From Epichloe hybrida (lineage: Eukaryota > Ascomycota > Sordariomycetes > Hypocreales > Clavicipitaceae), in contig JAFEKR010000013.1 of the NCBI GenBank assembly GCA_019022495.1, positions 930,001 through 994,000 of the forward strand: a stretch of 64,000 bases of DNA. The letters are read 5' to 3'. The position numbers and the translations under genes were made by a program. Of the stretch, positions 23,748 through 34,997 are shown piece after piece (positions within the stretch are counted from its first letter, which is position 1; each line of letters opens with the position of its first letter). The notes beneath the pieces are model-generated. The model did not search any database. It was not told the DNA's origin and was given only the letters and a program-made list of their open reading frames with translations.

Positions 23748-23814
23748 TGAAAGCTTCCCCGTCGCCTCCGAAAAGTGTCATCATCAATGTGGGCTTTGCT
23801 GGGGCACACAGTAA

Positions 23815-23969
23815 TAAATCTCGGCTCCAGCAAAGCTTTGTCTCGTATCCAGGGTGGATCCAGCCTTTTGACTTGCAGAATAGCAAATTGCTTCGTGGTC
23901 CTTGGCAATGTTTCACCGCCTACCCAATTGGGATCCAGAGGCTCCACCCTGGATACAAGCCGAGATTTA
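23815..23969. repeat. Fold-back element with interrupted arms
   Basis: TAAATCTCGGCT at 23815-23826 pairs with AGCCGAGATTTA at 23958-23969, and GTATCCAGGGTGGA at 23845-23858 pairs with TCCACCCTGGATAC at 23943-23956. The left arm has an extra 18 bp between the two blocks. The interior is non-coding, so it looks like a second, unrelated MITE-like fold-back sequence. Confidence 0.55.
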
Positions 23970-24343
23970 CGGAGTATGTACGGAGTAATCCGTACGGAGA
24001 ACGTCCGTATTACAATTTTACCGCGACCGTGGCTTTGCTGACAGTCCGGCAGTTCTGCTGCACACACCTCGGTCATTTTCCGAACAAGTAATCCGCAACC
24101 GGGGATGAGAAAGATGCTTGTTTCGTCGACGGGGGGGGGGGCTGTGCTGCCACAATCTTCTTTTTTTTTTTTTTTTTTTTCCTGGGAATACGGATTAAGA
24201 AAAAGAGGAAGACACCATGGCCCCGCGAACTGTTATTTAAAACCCGACACGCCCTGCTGCTTGCTGCTTGCTGCTTCCCCCCAAACACATCCTTTTTTTT
24301 TCCTTCCCTTCATTCTCCGTCACGGCCAATTCACACTCCCAAC

Positions 24344-24690
24344 ATGAAGTTGACTGCCATTCTCGTCCTGGCTTCCGCCCTCGGCGCCCAGTGCGCTTCC
24401 AGTACCACCACCTCCTCCTCCACGCACACTGCGCCCACAAATGCTACGTGAGTTTTTACCGACCGCATCCATCCCCGTTGAGACTTTTTTTGCGGCCGGC
24501 GAAAAACAACTTGGACACTGACGCGCATGATTTGCCCAGAACCTCGGCCGCCACTCACACCAACACCGGTACAAAGACCACCACTGGCGCGGGGTCGACC
24601 AAGACGTCAACGGCCGGCGTGCCGCCCAATGCTGCCATTCCGGGAGTAGGCTTGGCTGCCATCCTGGCCTTCGGGGCCTATGTGGTCTAG
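24344..24690 (+). CDS. Small Ser/Thr-rich GPI-type cell wall protein
   Basis: An 84-residue protein from exons 24344-24447 and 24540-24690. Residues 1-18 (MKLTAILVLASALGAQCA) form a signal peptide. The middle is almost entirely Ser, Thr, Ala and Gly, as in O-glycosylated wall proteins. The C-terminus (PGVGLAAILAFGAYVV) is hydrophobic after a small-residue segment, the layout of a GPI attachment signal. A TATTTAAAA box lies about 100 bp upstream. No enzymatic domain is present, so a structural or surface role is likely (inference). Confidence 0.72.
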
Positions 24691-25266
24691 TTGGGGTGCC
24701 TTGCGAGGCGTCTGAGGAACTTGGGGGAATGGACGGACGGACGGACCCCCAAGGGACATGGTTGGATGGAATGTGGGATGGTCAATCTCTTTTGCCCAAA
24801 GATGCCATGGGTCGCTATCCGATTGTACTCGCTGTTGTGCGATTGGCCGTGGCTAGAGCCAGAGCCGCAGAGTTTCAGTTCAATCAATGAGATGGTTACT
24901 CCGTGCTGACTACTGAGAGTGATGCTTACTGTCCAGTTGTCCCACTCACGGACTGACTTATGTCTGCCTGCCTTGGTGCGCGACGTTGATTCAGTGCGGA
25001 TTGACGCCGATCCAAACCTCTTTTGTACCGATGTGTGTACATGTAGAATCCTCGGCCAGGTTCCGTAGCCAGTGTTCCCCCCTTTTTATGTACACTGAAG
25101 TCGCTCCAGACTCAAATGTCAGCCAGCCCTGGGCACAACGTTCAAGTAGGAAAGAAGAGACTCGACGGGATATTTATTCCCCCCCCTCGCTGTTTTCATT
25201 TACGCAAATGGCAAGTCAAGAGCTACGTGTTGTCATTTTCCCGAGTCTACCTACATACACCCCCAT
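24691..25266. other. Convergent intergenic region
   Basis: 3' flanks of the small wall protein (+) and the FMO gene (-). No coding or repeat feature stands out apart from a short GGAC repeat near 24731. Confidence 0.5.
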
Positions 25267-27321
25267 TCAGTCCTCGTCGTACGCGTACAAGCCCTCATCC
25301 AACCCCTTGATCTGAAGAGCCAGCAGGCGCGAATAATATCGACAGAGCGCCATGTTCCCCCCGTGGTACCACAGACCGGGGTGCCCGCTCCTCTGCCACA
25401 TGGTGCGCCACTCGCCCTCGGCATTCAGGCCCCAGACGTCATGGGCAACCTTTTCCGCGGCGTCGTGGCCGAATATCTGCCTCGTCTGGCTCCTCATGCC
25501 CTGGTAGCCCGTCGCGAAGACGATCTCGTCGGCCTCGAGCTCGGTCCCGTCCGAGAGCCGCATGCCGCGGGGCAGGATCTCGCTCACCTCGCGGGCCTGC
25601 CTGACCTTGATCTTGCCGTCGGCGATGAGCCGCGACGCCCCGACGTCGATGTAGTACCCGCCGCCCCTCTGGAAGTACTTGAAGAACAGGCCGGACCCGT
25701 CGGGCCCGTCGTCGGTCCTGAACCCGGCCCTCTCGAGCCCCCGCAGCAGGTCCTTGTCGTTCTCCCGCTGGCGCTTCACCACCTCGACCTGGATCGCCTT
25801 GAGCATGCTGTTGGGCATGCTGTGGACGAGCATGTCGGCGTCGTCGACGGGCGGGCCGTCCTCGGAGAAGAGCCCCGCCAGCGCTATTTCCGTGACGGCG
25901 CGCGACGAGACGACGTGCGTGCTGGACCTCTGCACCATGGTCACGTCGTAGCCCCTCTCGGCAAAGTCCTGCGCGATGTCGTGGCCCGAGTTGCAGCAGC
26001 CGACCACCACGGCCTTGAGCGCCCCCCCCCCCCCGGCGCCGGCGCCTTGCTCCTCCCGCGCGCCGGGGAACTCGGACGAGTGGCAGATGCGGTGGCCGGT
26101 GAAGCTCTCGGCGCCCGGGACGGCCGGCTGGTTCTTCTGCCCGGAGTGCCCCGTCGCCTGGATGACGTGGCGGGGATGCAGGGTTCGCGTCTCAACGACG
26201 GAACCGTCGTCGACGAGCCTGCGCGCGACCTCGATCGTCCACGTGCGTTTGCCCTCGTCCCAGCTCGTCTTGACCGGCTCGGTCCCCATCCAAACGTTGA
26301 GCTCCATGATGCCGGCGTACGCCTCGAACCAATCTGCCAGCTTGTCCTTGGGCGTGAAAACGGGCCACTGCGGCGGGAAGTCCAGGTACGGCATGTGATC
26401 GTACCACACCGGGTCGTGCAGCACGAGCTGATGATAGCGGTTTCGCCAGTTATCTCCCACGCGTTGGTTGCGGTCGATGATGAGGGCGTTTATTCCCACC
26501 ATCTTCAGCCGCACGGCCGCAGTCAGTCCGGCTTGCCCCGCACCTTCCGAACAAGTTCATGTTAGTTTTTTTCTCAAAAAGTTTTTTGCCCCCCCCCCCT
26601 TCTCTCGTCAATCTCGCATCTGGGGATTCGTCTCTCTCTCTCTCTCTCACACACACTCACCGAGGATAAGAACCTTGGGCTCGGTGCCGTCCTTGTACTC
26701 CCTGGCCAGTGATCTTTCGTCGGCCCAGTTCCTCCTGCCGGGCTGCCCTCCGTGGCTCACGCCCAGAGGTCGTCTGTGAAAAGTGCCCTCCTCGTGACCC
26801 CTCAGCTCGCGCAGGCTCGTGTACATGGTGAAGATCTTCCAGCCACCGTCCTCGTGGGCCAGCCGAATCAAGCCATCTCCCTTCCCTCGGACGGTTTCCA
26901 CGCTCAGGAAGGCCTGGATGCCGAGCACCCTGCCCTGGCCGTCGAGAGGCGCAGTTGCCGGTCGACGGGACGGCGAGCCATCATCAACGGCCATTCTCCG
27001 CAGCCGGAACCCATCCCTTGACCTGGAGCACGCTTGCAGAAACTCGGCAATCCGCGAGGGGCCTTGGACGGTCCGGAAATTCCACGAAAGCATCAGGTGG
27101 TCTCGCCAGTAGCCACCTTTGGCGAATAAACCAGCCGTGGAGGTCAAGGACGTGTCGTCCAGGCTGCCGTTGAGCCGGTCCACCACCGACTTCACCTCGT
27201 GCGCGGCATCCACGTCTACGACGCTGGAAGGAGGTGGAAATTCTGTCAAGGGTATGTTGACGCTGCCAGGCAAGTATTGCATCGTCGGCGGCATGCTGTC
27301 TATTACCGAGGCAGCGGCCAT
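25267..27321 (-). CDS. Flavin-containing monooxygenase with N-terminal NTF2/SnoaL-like region
   Basis: Two exons, 27321-26661 and 26543-25267, giving 645 residues. The first 210 residues hold an NTF2/SnoaL-like stretch (FAKGGYWRDHLMLSWNFRTVQG). The flavin domain follows: FAD motif LILGAGQAGL, formed exactly across the splice site; NADP motif AVVVGCCNSGHDIAQ; and ATG motif VFATGYQGMRS near the C-terminus. This architecture is common in fungal FMOs often annotated as YUCCA/indole-pyruvate-monooxygenase-like; the true substrate is unknown. The start chosen is the first ATG of the frame. The intron is 117 nt and contains CT repeats. A poly-Gly stretch (GAGAGGGGA) lies before the NADP motif. Confidence 0.9.
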
Positions 27322-27712
27322 GTCAGTGCGGGAGTCGAGATTTCTCGCCAAGGCTTGGGAAGTGAGTGATGAGTCTCTTGTCTTGAATTATTTGAAATAG
27401 TTCCGTAATCAAGTTGCAGACGGTCACAAGTCCGGAGGCTCCGACGTATGGCTGCAAGTCGTGTGCCACGAGCGCCACGAGCGGGGTTCTTGCATGCACT
27501 TATTAGTACATGTATTATTGGCATTATAATAATAATGAACTTTGGATATACAGTAGGTTTAAAAAAAAAACCATGAATATGAATATTAGCTACACTAAAA
27601 AAGTGTGGGTGGGTCGTTCTGACGGATGCGCGTTTAGTTGTCCGTACATACAATCCGTATACTACAAAATGCATTGAACCTGTTTGAGCTACACGTAATA
27701 CTGTCCCCCTCC

Positions 27713-29626
27713 TCATCTCGTCAAGAGCCTCTCCACGCGCTTCCCCACCGTGGTGCTCCAGGCGTCCACCTTCCTGTACCACCAGTGTGCCAGGTATATC
27801 GTCATGGTGAACAGGCCCGCCCATCCAATCACGTAGCCTCCAGTTCGGCCAAATCGCTCAAAGAGCCTCGGCATGACCCAGAACCCCAGACTGTGAAGCA
27901 GCGGTCCGTGAACGAGATAGATGGAGAAGCTGATCTTGCCCAGATACTGCGCCACGGGGCTCTCCATGAGCTCGCGAAGAGCTCGGCTGTGTACAATACA
28001 GGGAAGCAGCAGCAGCGCCCCTATTGACTGATAAAACATCCATCCCGACAGCGGGAGGTAGTATCTCGGGACAAACCACGACAGGGTCACGAAGCCCGGC
28101 GTATGCTCGCCGCCGACATCTGGATAGGAGAGCAGGTAAAGAGCGACGACGCAGACCGTCCAGCGAATGGCTTTGGATCCACGCGCTTTCGACAGCTGGT
28201 GCCGGCGCTGGCGCTGGCGCTGGCGCTGGGGAGTGCGAGTGCCAGTGCGAGTGTGATCGCCGGTTCTGGAATCAACAGCGGCTGGTGGCAGGCATGTCGT
28301 CGGGTGGTTCCAGATATCCATCTCCGACAGCATGGCACCTCCCAAGAACGTAGCCATGTCCCAACGACCTATCATGAGACTATAGGCAGACATGGCCGCC
28401 GCCAAGGAAAGTCGCCACTTGGTTTTCAGGCCCAAGGTGCCCAGCAGGAATAGATAAATGAGCATGGATCCACGAAGCTCTATCGGCAATGTGTACGTGT
28501 GCGGATCGTATCGAGGGTGATAATGGTGGAAGTGGAACGGGTTGGCCCATTCCGCGTAGGTGCGTGTGAAATCTCGAACCGCGTACGTCAGATTGTCATG
28601 GAGGAAAGGATGCTCTTCCCAGGAGCCTCCGTACTGAACCCATTGCAGGCTGGCCGGAGGCGTCTCATGCTTTTCGATCACGGCCTCGTCGACGTATGGT
28701 GCGGAGCCCTTCCCATAGGTAGCATTCGCGCGTGCCGATTGTGCCTCGTCGAGCTCGTCGAGCTCCTTCACGAACCCGTACAGTTCTACTGGGCTGAGCA
28801 GCAGCGACTTGCGACTGACGCATGGCATCCCGGACGAATTGACGGCGCTGCTCAGATGGTCCGGGCTGTGCAGTGACTGTGACAGTCCCATGAATTCTGC
28901 AACGCCGCCCGTTGCCCCGCCGCCCACAGGCAGAGTCTCGGCAGCACAGCCATGTCCTACTTGGGCCGTGATGACGCTACCGTTGATGTACACCGAATCA
29001 GCGCCCGCGTACACAGCCTCTTCCGAACGAAAAACGCCCATCTGGGCCAGAAGCGCCACCAGAAGCATACTAATCGTGGGCGGAATGTAGAGTCGAAAGA
29101 CGCGCCTGAAGACGGAAGAGGAAAGGCTTCGGTAAGCAGCATCCCAGTTGCGGTCGTGGATCGATCTGATAATGTGCCGGCAGAGGACGTAGCCCGAAAT
29201 GGCGAAGAAGATGGCCACCATGGCTCTGCCCCGATGCAGGAGGCATATGATGGGCAAGGAAAACCAATTCATGTAAGGCTCTGGGGATCGGGAGGCCAGG
29301 AAGCCGTGACCGAGCATGATGGATTGCGTCCATGGCCAGAAAAAATGGTAATTGAAGACGGAAATGCAGGCTATTCCGCGCAGCCCGTCCAGACACTCGA
29401 CCCTGTTCCCGATGTTTTTCAAGCTCGGATTCGATGTGGACATCTTTTCGTCGTCGTGGTCGTCGTGGTCGTCGTGATCGTCGTGGTCGTCGTGGTGGCG
29501 GGTGCCGGGTATGGAATAGTAGTCCTCCATCCGAGGTGGCTGTTGTTCGGACCGCGATGGCAACGGCGACGGCGATGGCGATGATGATGGCGATGGTGCA
29601 GACTCAGGCTTCAACCCGGAAAACAT
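27713..29626 (-). CDS. Acyltransferase 3 family membrane O-acyltransferase
   Basis: An intronless 637-residue polytopic membrane protein transferring acyl groups to sugars, polysaccharides or small molecules; the acceptor is unknown. After a Ser/Pro-rich N-terminus and a run of HDD repeats (HHDDHDDHDD) comes the family motif LDGLRGIACISVFNYHFFWP near residue 80, then about ten hydrophobic segments, including the C-terminal SFSIYLVHGPLLHSLGFW typical of the family. The HDD run corresponds to a GTCGTGGTC microsatellite at about 29440-29500, and a second low-complexity loop precedes helix-rich C-terminal sequence. The ATG at 29626 is the first in frame; an upstream GTG extension is not needed. 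Confidence 0.88.
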   Translation of the reverse strand: MFSGLKPESAPSPSSSPSPSPLPSRSEQQPPRMEDYYSIPGTRHHDDHDDHDDHDDHDDEKMSTSNPSLKNIGNRVECLDGLRGIACISVFNYHFFWPWTQSIMLGHGFLASRSPEPYMNWFSLPIICLLHRGRAMVAIFFAISGYVLCRHIIRSIHDRNWDAAYRSLSSSVFRRVFRLYIPPTISMLLVALLAQMGVFRSEEAVYAGADSVYINGSVITAQVGHGCAAETLPVGGGATGGVAEFMGLSQSLHSPDHLSSAVNSSGMPCVSRKSLLLSPVELYGFVKELDELDEAQSARANATYGKGSAPYVDEAVIEKHETPPASLQWVQYGGSWEEHPFLHDNLTYAVRDFTRTYAEWANPFHFHHYHPRYDPHTYTLPIELRGSMLIYLFLLGTLGLKTKWRLSLAAAMSAYSLMIGRWDMATFLGGAMLSEMDIWNHPTTCLPPAAVDSRTGDHTRTGTRTPQRQRQRQRRHQLSKARGSKAIRWTVCVVALYLLSYPDVGGEHTPGFVTLSWFVPRYYLPLSGWMFYQSIGALLLLPCIVHSRALRELMESPVAQYLGKISFSIYLVHGPLLHSLGFWVMPRLFERFGRTGGYVIGWAGLFTMTIYLAHWWYRKVDAWSTTVGKRVERLLTR

Positions 29627-30547
29627 GATGGCCTCTCTGCTGCCCCGCGCGAGGAATTGCAGACAAACATCGGAAAGCGAGAAAAGGTGTGATTCGGAGA
29701 GGTCGGAGAGGGGAAGGAGGACAAGGAAATATAACAGCTCTGTTGAAACACGAAACGTGCGAGCCAGCCAGCTGGCCCTGGCCTCCCTCACTCGTCAACG
29801 GCCCGGCACAGGCGCAGACAGGCACACAGATAGGCACACAGATAGGCACAGGCTCTGGCAGGGCTGTCCACTGCAGCCAGCCCGGTTTCGGCAGGCGGGG
29901 CCTCGTTTCACATGGGATGCGAGCAGCCAGATGCGGATAAAAAGTATTGGGAGGGGAGTCCCGGGAGGACCGTTCGATTCCTAACAAGATGGATGATGAT
30001 ACAAACATCGAATGACTAACTCCAATAATCCATATCTCCTTAGAGGTCATAAGCCTTGTGAAGTCACGTCAGCTAGGGTCTGTATCTAATTAGATAAAGG
30101 TGGACTAGAGGTACATTCGCTTATATGTAAATAGGCTAATAATTAATATACTAGCCACCACAAGTGGCCCCGTAGGATCCCTTCCCTGGTGTCGCCGAGT
30201 ATTGAGGAGCCTGAGGAGCCTGAGGGGCCTGCTGGGAATCCTTCGGGCGTCGTCTGCAGAGAACTGCCATGGTTCCCAGAGCCGCCAGCAGCGCAGCTCC
30301 CAGCATCCCCCCACCCCCCCCACCCAACCACTCCTCCAACCACGCCCGTCCTGTCTCTCGGGCACGCGCCGTCGTCGCCGTTCCCGTTCCCGTTCCCGTT
30401 CGCCTTGTTGGACATGTCGCTCGGAGTGCCGCTCGACGACGAGGTCCTCCCGATCTCGGCAAATTAAAAGGTTCCCAGATCTCCGCTCACCTGGAGCAAT
30501 GAATACGGATTACGTATTTTACCGAGCACGTCAACATCACTGATGAG
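29627..30547. other. Intergenic region with decayed repeat copy
   Basis: Includes GGCACACAGATA tandem copies near 29820-29855 and the RIP-like dispersed repeat at 30031-30116. Open frames here are biased in composition and have no family. Confidence 0.5.
30031..30116. repeat. Dispersed repeat, copy 2 (RIP-like)
   Basis: Aligns to 885-967. Differences such as CTTGG to CTTAG, GTGGAG to GTGAAG, CTGGGG to CTAGGG, and CCAATCGGAC to CTAATTAGAT are nearly all C-to-T or G-to-A in this copy. The flanking DNA is AT-rich. Confidence 0.55.
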
Positions 30548-32363
30548 TCAACTCTCCTCAGTCGCCAACAACGCGCCGTACATGTTTCCGTGGCCCGATA
30601 AATACCCCGCCATTCCGCCGCCATCGTGACGAGGCGCCGCGTCCTCCTCACCTCCTCTCCATCCCGACGACGGCTTGATCGTGTCCTCAATCGCCCACGC
30701 GACCCTCTCGGCTCCCAGCTTTGCGCCGCCGATGTTGGGCGCCGCTGGCCCGAGCTGCAGCGCCGACAATCTGCCCACACAGTAGAGCGGGAGCCGCTCC
30801 GCCCACATCAGGTCCTCGTTGATGCATGGGAAGCCCCCGAAGCTGTCGATGGGGTACTTGTCCCGGATCGTCTCGAGATACGGCAAGCTGGAGACGTTGG
30901 TCTGCACGCCCGTCGCAAAGTAGACGTAATCGAAGGGGGGCATGTCCAGCGGCGGATCCGTCTTGACCCTCCACACACCTTTCTTCCCCTCGTCGTCGTC
31001 GTCGCCCTCCTCGAATATCATGTCCACCAAGGACGTCTTCTCGCGGAGCTCGAGTCTTCCCGACGCAACGTGCCTCTTGAGCCGCTTGTGGAACAGGGGC
31101 GTGAAGCTCCCGCCTCCCCTCGCCGACCTGATAATCTCCAGTCTCTCCTCATCCGAGTCGGCGAGCCAGAAACGAGCCTGCTCCGTGTTCTTGTACTTGC
31201 CCATCCACTCCAGGTCGACGTCAAAGTGCTTCACGCGGCAGGGACCCCGCATCATGTGCCAAACCTTGGTGACGCCCTTGCGAACGGCGAGGTCGGTGAG
31301 CTGGGCGGACGTGAGGCCGCCCCCGACAATCAGGAGCTTCGTCGCCATGCCTGCCGCCATTCGTTGCTGGACGATGGGATCCGGGAACTCCTTGATCTGG
31401 AGGCTGTGGCATGCTTGACGGACATGGCGCAGGTCAGCGGGCATCGAGGGCATTCTCGGAATCTCGGCCTCGTTGGCCGCACCGACAGCCAGGACCACGG
31501 CCTTTGCGTAGAACTTCCTTGTGCCGCGAGTCTTGACTGTGAAGACGGGCTCGTCGTCAACCGACACCCCTCCAACAGGGCCGTAATCGAGATCCGTGAG
31601 CGTCTCCTTCCTGATCAAGTCGCTCTCGAGGGAGTACCTCGACGCAACGTGCTCGCAGTGGTCGCAGAACAAAGACTGCGACGGCGTGAAGTAGTCGTTT
31701 CGCTCCCGCAAGTTTATGGCAACGCGCGCGTCTTGCCTATCAATTGATAAATCAGATGGCATCAGGTTTTTTTTTTTCTTGCTCTTGCCTGCTGGGATCT
31801 GATCTCTGATCTCTTCTGATTCAGGAAACTCGCGGCCCGGCCCAAAAAAAAAAAAAAAAAAAAAAAACTTACTTTGCGCCGCAGCGTCTACTCCTCCCGG
31901 CGGCATTCTTCTTCTTCTTCTTCTTAGCATGCTTGCTGATCTCCTTGCCGACGCAGTTCCTAATCTCTACCAGCTCGTCCTCCCGATGCTCCGAGTACGC
32001 ATGAGCCAGCAGCGAGTCGACGTCCAGCGGATCAACGTGCCACAGCATCGGGCTTCTCAGATGCGAGATTTCGTACAGGCCGAACAGCTCCTTCCACCGC
32101 CCGAGCCACTTGTCGTCGGTGCCGTCCAGGACCATGATGCTGTACTCGGGCCTCATCCTGCGACGCGGCGCCGAGAGCTTGCCGCTGCGGACGTGCTTCA
32201 GGCTCACGTTGTCGCCGTACTTGTTTATCCAGTGGAAACGACGATGTTCTTCGTCGGTGAACAGGGCCGCCGGCGTGTGTTCGCGAAGACGAGCCGCAGT
32301 CGCGAGACCGCAGGGACCGGCGCCGACAATGATGACGTCGTAGATGTCGCTATCAGCAGCCAT
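30548..32363 (-). CDS. FAD/NAD(P)-dependent oxidoreductase (monooxygenase-like)
   Basis: Exons 32363-31873 and 31736-30548 give 559 residues. The FAD motif VIIVGAGPCGLATAARL is near the N-terminus and a second dinucleotide motif LLIVGGGLTSAQLTDLAV lies near the middle, the arrangement of FAD-dependent monooxygenases of the lysine/ornithine-hydroxylase-like superfamily. FATGVQTNVSSLPY near the C-terminus corresponds to the ATG motif. The residues next to the intron are a poly-Lys tract (KKKKKK) from an unstable repeat. The 136-nt intron contains a long A/T homopolymer. No start other than 32363 was considered likely. The substrate is not recognisable; it neighbours an acyltransferase and an FMO. 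Confidence 0.85.
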
Positions 32364-33830
32364 TGGTGATGAGGGTGCGGATACGAGGGAAATTTGGCAA
32401 AAAAAAAAAAAAATTTCAAGTAGGAGCAGAAAAATCTAGTCATCTGTTATATTTTATCTGAGGAATTTCGAACGAATGCTGTCAGGATCAAAAAGGCCGT
32501 GTCTACAAAAATCGACTGGGAGCCTTGGAACAGTGAAAAGCGAGTTGAGGGTAAAACGAGCTCATCATATACAAAGACGCCGTGCTCACGTAAATTGCCA
32601 TTCTACCACAGCTTCACGAGAACCCTAATGGACGTTGCATATCGATCTGCAGCCTCTGAATCTAAGAAAAGGGACTCGGGACATGGGCACCTCAGTTGAT
32701 GGCGGCAACACCTTGATGGCTTCGGGGTAGCCATCAGGGTCTATCATGGCAAACATGATGAGCCCGGGCGCCCGAGAGATGACAAACACAAATACGGACG
32801 CATGTCACGATGAAAGAAAAAAAAAAGCGCTTTCAGGAGTCATTCATCACCCTGTGAGATCTTACCCACGTGGAGTCCAAACATGAGCGCGGTTTGACGG
32901 CACTGCAGCGGAGCCCAAGACTGAGGCTATCGTTGCTCAGGGCTGAAGTCGCGTTTGAAGCGGAAGGGAAAGCTTTTCAACAATAGCTGAACTAGCACGG
33001 TTTGGCAAATTGTCAAGGAGCACACAAGGCGGGCCCCAGGTCATCAAGACGGCGATTTGCATTTCGACTCCATGGGTCCATGGGCCTCGGCACTCTCTCC
33101 TTGCTCGCGAGCATGTTCGTCGTAGTTCAAGACAGCCTGGAGCAAAGGCACGCGCTCCGATAGCACTACCCAATGTTCGTATAGATGAAAGTAAAAGCAA
33201 CCTGCTTTGTCCAGCTGATCGCCCCAACACCACAGTGCGTCCGGAAGGTAGCCTGCATCGTTTCAGGAGTTGAGCTTCCGCAGAGGTTTCCTCATTACAT
33301 GGCAATAACATATTGCAAGTCGGGTCGGGGTACATCGTTCCTGGCATTTGCTTTGCACATTGGCGCGCTCGGATCGGGGGAGCTTTCTCCCTCTTTCGAC
33401 AGTGACCGACATGTGCTCCGAAACCAGCAAGCTGCCACATCCTACGATCCGTCATCCGAGCCCGATGGGTGGTGGTGTTCAAGCGCCGGTCTCACCATGG
33501 CACGCCGCTCATCTCAGAAGAAGACTTGACAGTCATGAGCCGGCTAGAAAATGTTTTTTTTTTCCCTCAATTCTTGGGAACCACAAACAACCGCTATCAG
33601 TACACAAAGGAGCGCGAAGCGCCTTGGCCGCGAATGTATTCATCGCCATGGTATACCCTGTTTCAATCCCACAAGTATGCCCCCGTGCCTCACAAGTTCG
33701 GTTTCGGGGTCGGCCTTCTTCTCCTCGCAGCACGTAGTCCGGCATTCATCTCTTTTACTTTGGTTTCGCCCAAAACAAAGCGCGCGCTCATTAATCCTGC
33801 TTCCGAAAATTTCCGCAACGTCCGCATCGC
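32364..33830. other. Gene-free interval
   Basis: About 1.5 kb without a supported gene. The longest open frame (minus strand, about 32937-33482) lacks domains, and its composition looks like translated non-coding DNA. Homopolymer A/T runs occur at 32400 and near 32817. Confidence 0.45.
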
Positions 33831-34190
33831 TTACGCGCCCCCCACGAGGATCTGGTTAATGGGGATGTGGACTGTAGAGATAGAAACCGTTAGCGGCGCA
33901 TGGGGCAAGGAATCGCGTGCCTCGACATACTCAGCTTGACAACGTAGCCGACAACGCCCATGATGACGAATCCGGTGCCGACAGCCTGGCAAATCTTTGC
34001 AAATTCCTTTTGGTCGGCTGTGAGAGTATGATTGTCAGTTTAAAATCTGGGCGAAAGAGAATCATCTTGTGAACAGAGTTAAAAAGGGTCGGGGGGGGGG
34101 CGTACGCTTCTGGCACTTGTTCATGAACTGAACGCCATCTTTCAAGAACTGACTGGGGGTGTCGACGAGCTCCTGGATCTGGTCGGACAT
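33831..34190 (-). CDS. SSS1: Sec61 gamma subunit of the ER protein translocon
   Basis: Single-span tail-anchored subunit of the Sec61 channel in the ER. Three small exons, high to low, 34190-34106, 34017-33931 and 33871-33831, give 70 residues, the normal size. The start is MSDQIQELVDTPSQFLKDG, with FAKICQAVGTGFVIMGVVGY as the membrane span and IHIPINQILVGGA at the C-terminus, all characteristic. Introns are 88 and 59 nt; intron 1 contains a poly-C/G run. The gene is easily overlooked because no single exon is longer than 90 nt. Confidence 0.95.
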
Positions 34191-34997
34191 TTTGAAGGGT
34201 GAGGAGGCTTAGTTAGCTCGGATAGGTCGATGGGCAGATGCTGAGAGAGAAGCTCAGAGGACGTTGATAGCTGGCGAGAAGATGGGATGTGCTCACGGAC
34301 GTTGCGAGCGTCTTGTCGCATGCCGCGCTCCGCGCTGGGGTTGTCAAGCTGTCCTCAATTCCGGTGCGCACGGATAAAGCTTGATCCGTGTGAGCAACTT
34401 GCTCCCCTGAGCCGGGGTGGGCCTGGTCAGAACAAAAACATCATCTCCTTCCATCTCGCCGCGACGACCGGTGACGCCAGGTGCGCAGGCAGAGCTCATG
34501 TGTACTGGCTGTAGGTGCACACTTGTCTGCAATGCTCATTGTCATGGAGAGAAAACCAAGTCGCCATTGACTTCCAAGCAACATGTCAATCACACTGTCC
34601 GTCAGAGCTTCATCTTCATGCACCACTTCCAGGGGCCAGCCGTTGGGCCACCCAAAATTGGGGCCCTTTCCATCTTCAAGTCCCATCAATGACATGAGAA
34701 CATGCATTATTGCATTATTCAAAATGACAATGATCCATCACATCGTACTGATGCCGGAATGGCGGCTATTACTATTAAATGATTATGCTAATCTGGCTAG
34801 AAAAATAGCATGTTCTACATAAGGGTATACCTGGTTCTATATGCTCAATGCTTCTATCAAGACACTTCCTTCACGCTGAGCGCAAGTTCCTCAACATTAT
34901 GCGCTGCCGTTCTTCCCGAGGATGTCATGCTTCCGTCTGTCAGGTGTCGTCAATGTCTCGTCATCTTACCTCGTTGCATCTTGTTCGATTCGTCAAC
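34191..34997. other. Intergenic region
   Basis: Promoter side of the Sec61 gamma gene and 3' flank of the next minus-strand gene. No repeat or gene was recognised. Confidence 0.45.

Noticed and set aside
32937..33482. Open frame of 181 codons on the minus strand
   Set aside because: No domain, no splice context and unusual composition (Arg/Cys-rich); more likely non-coding.
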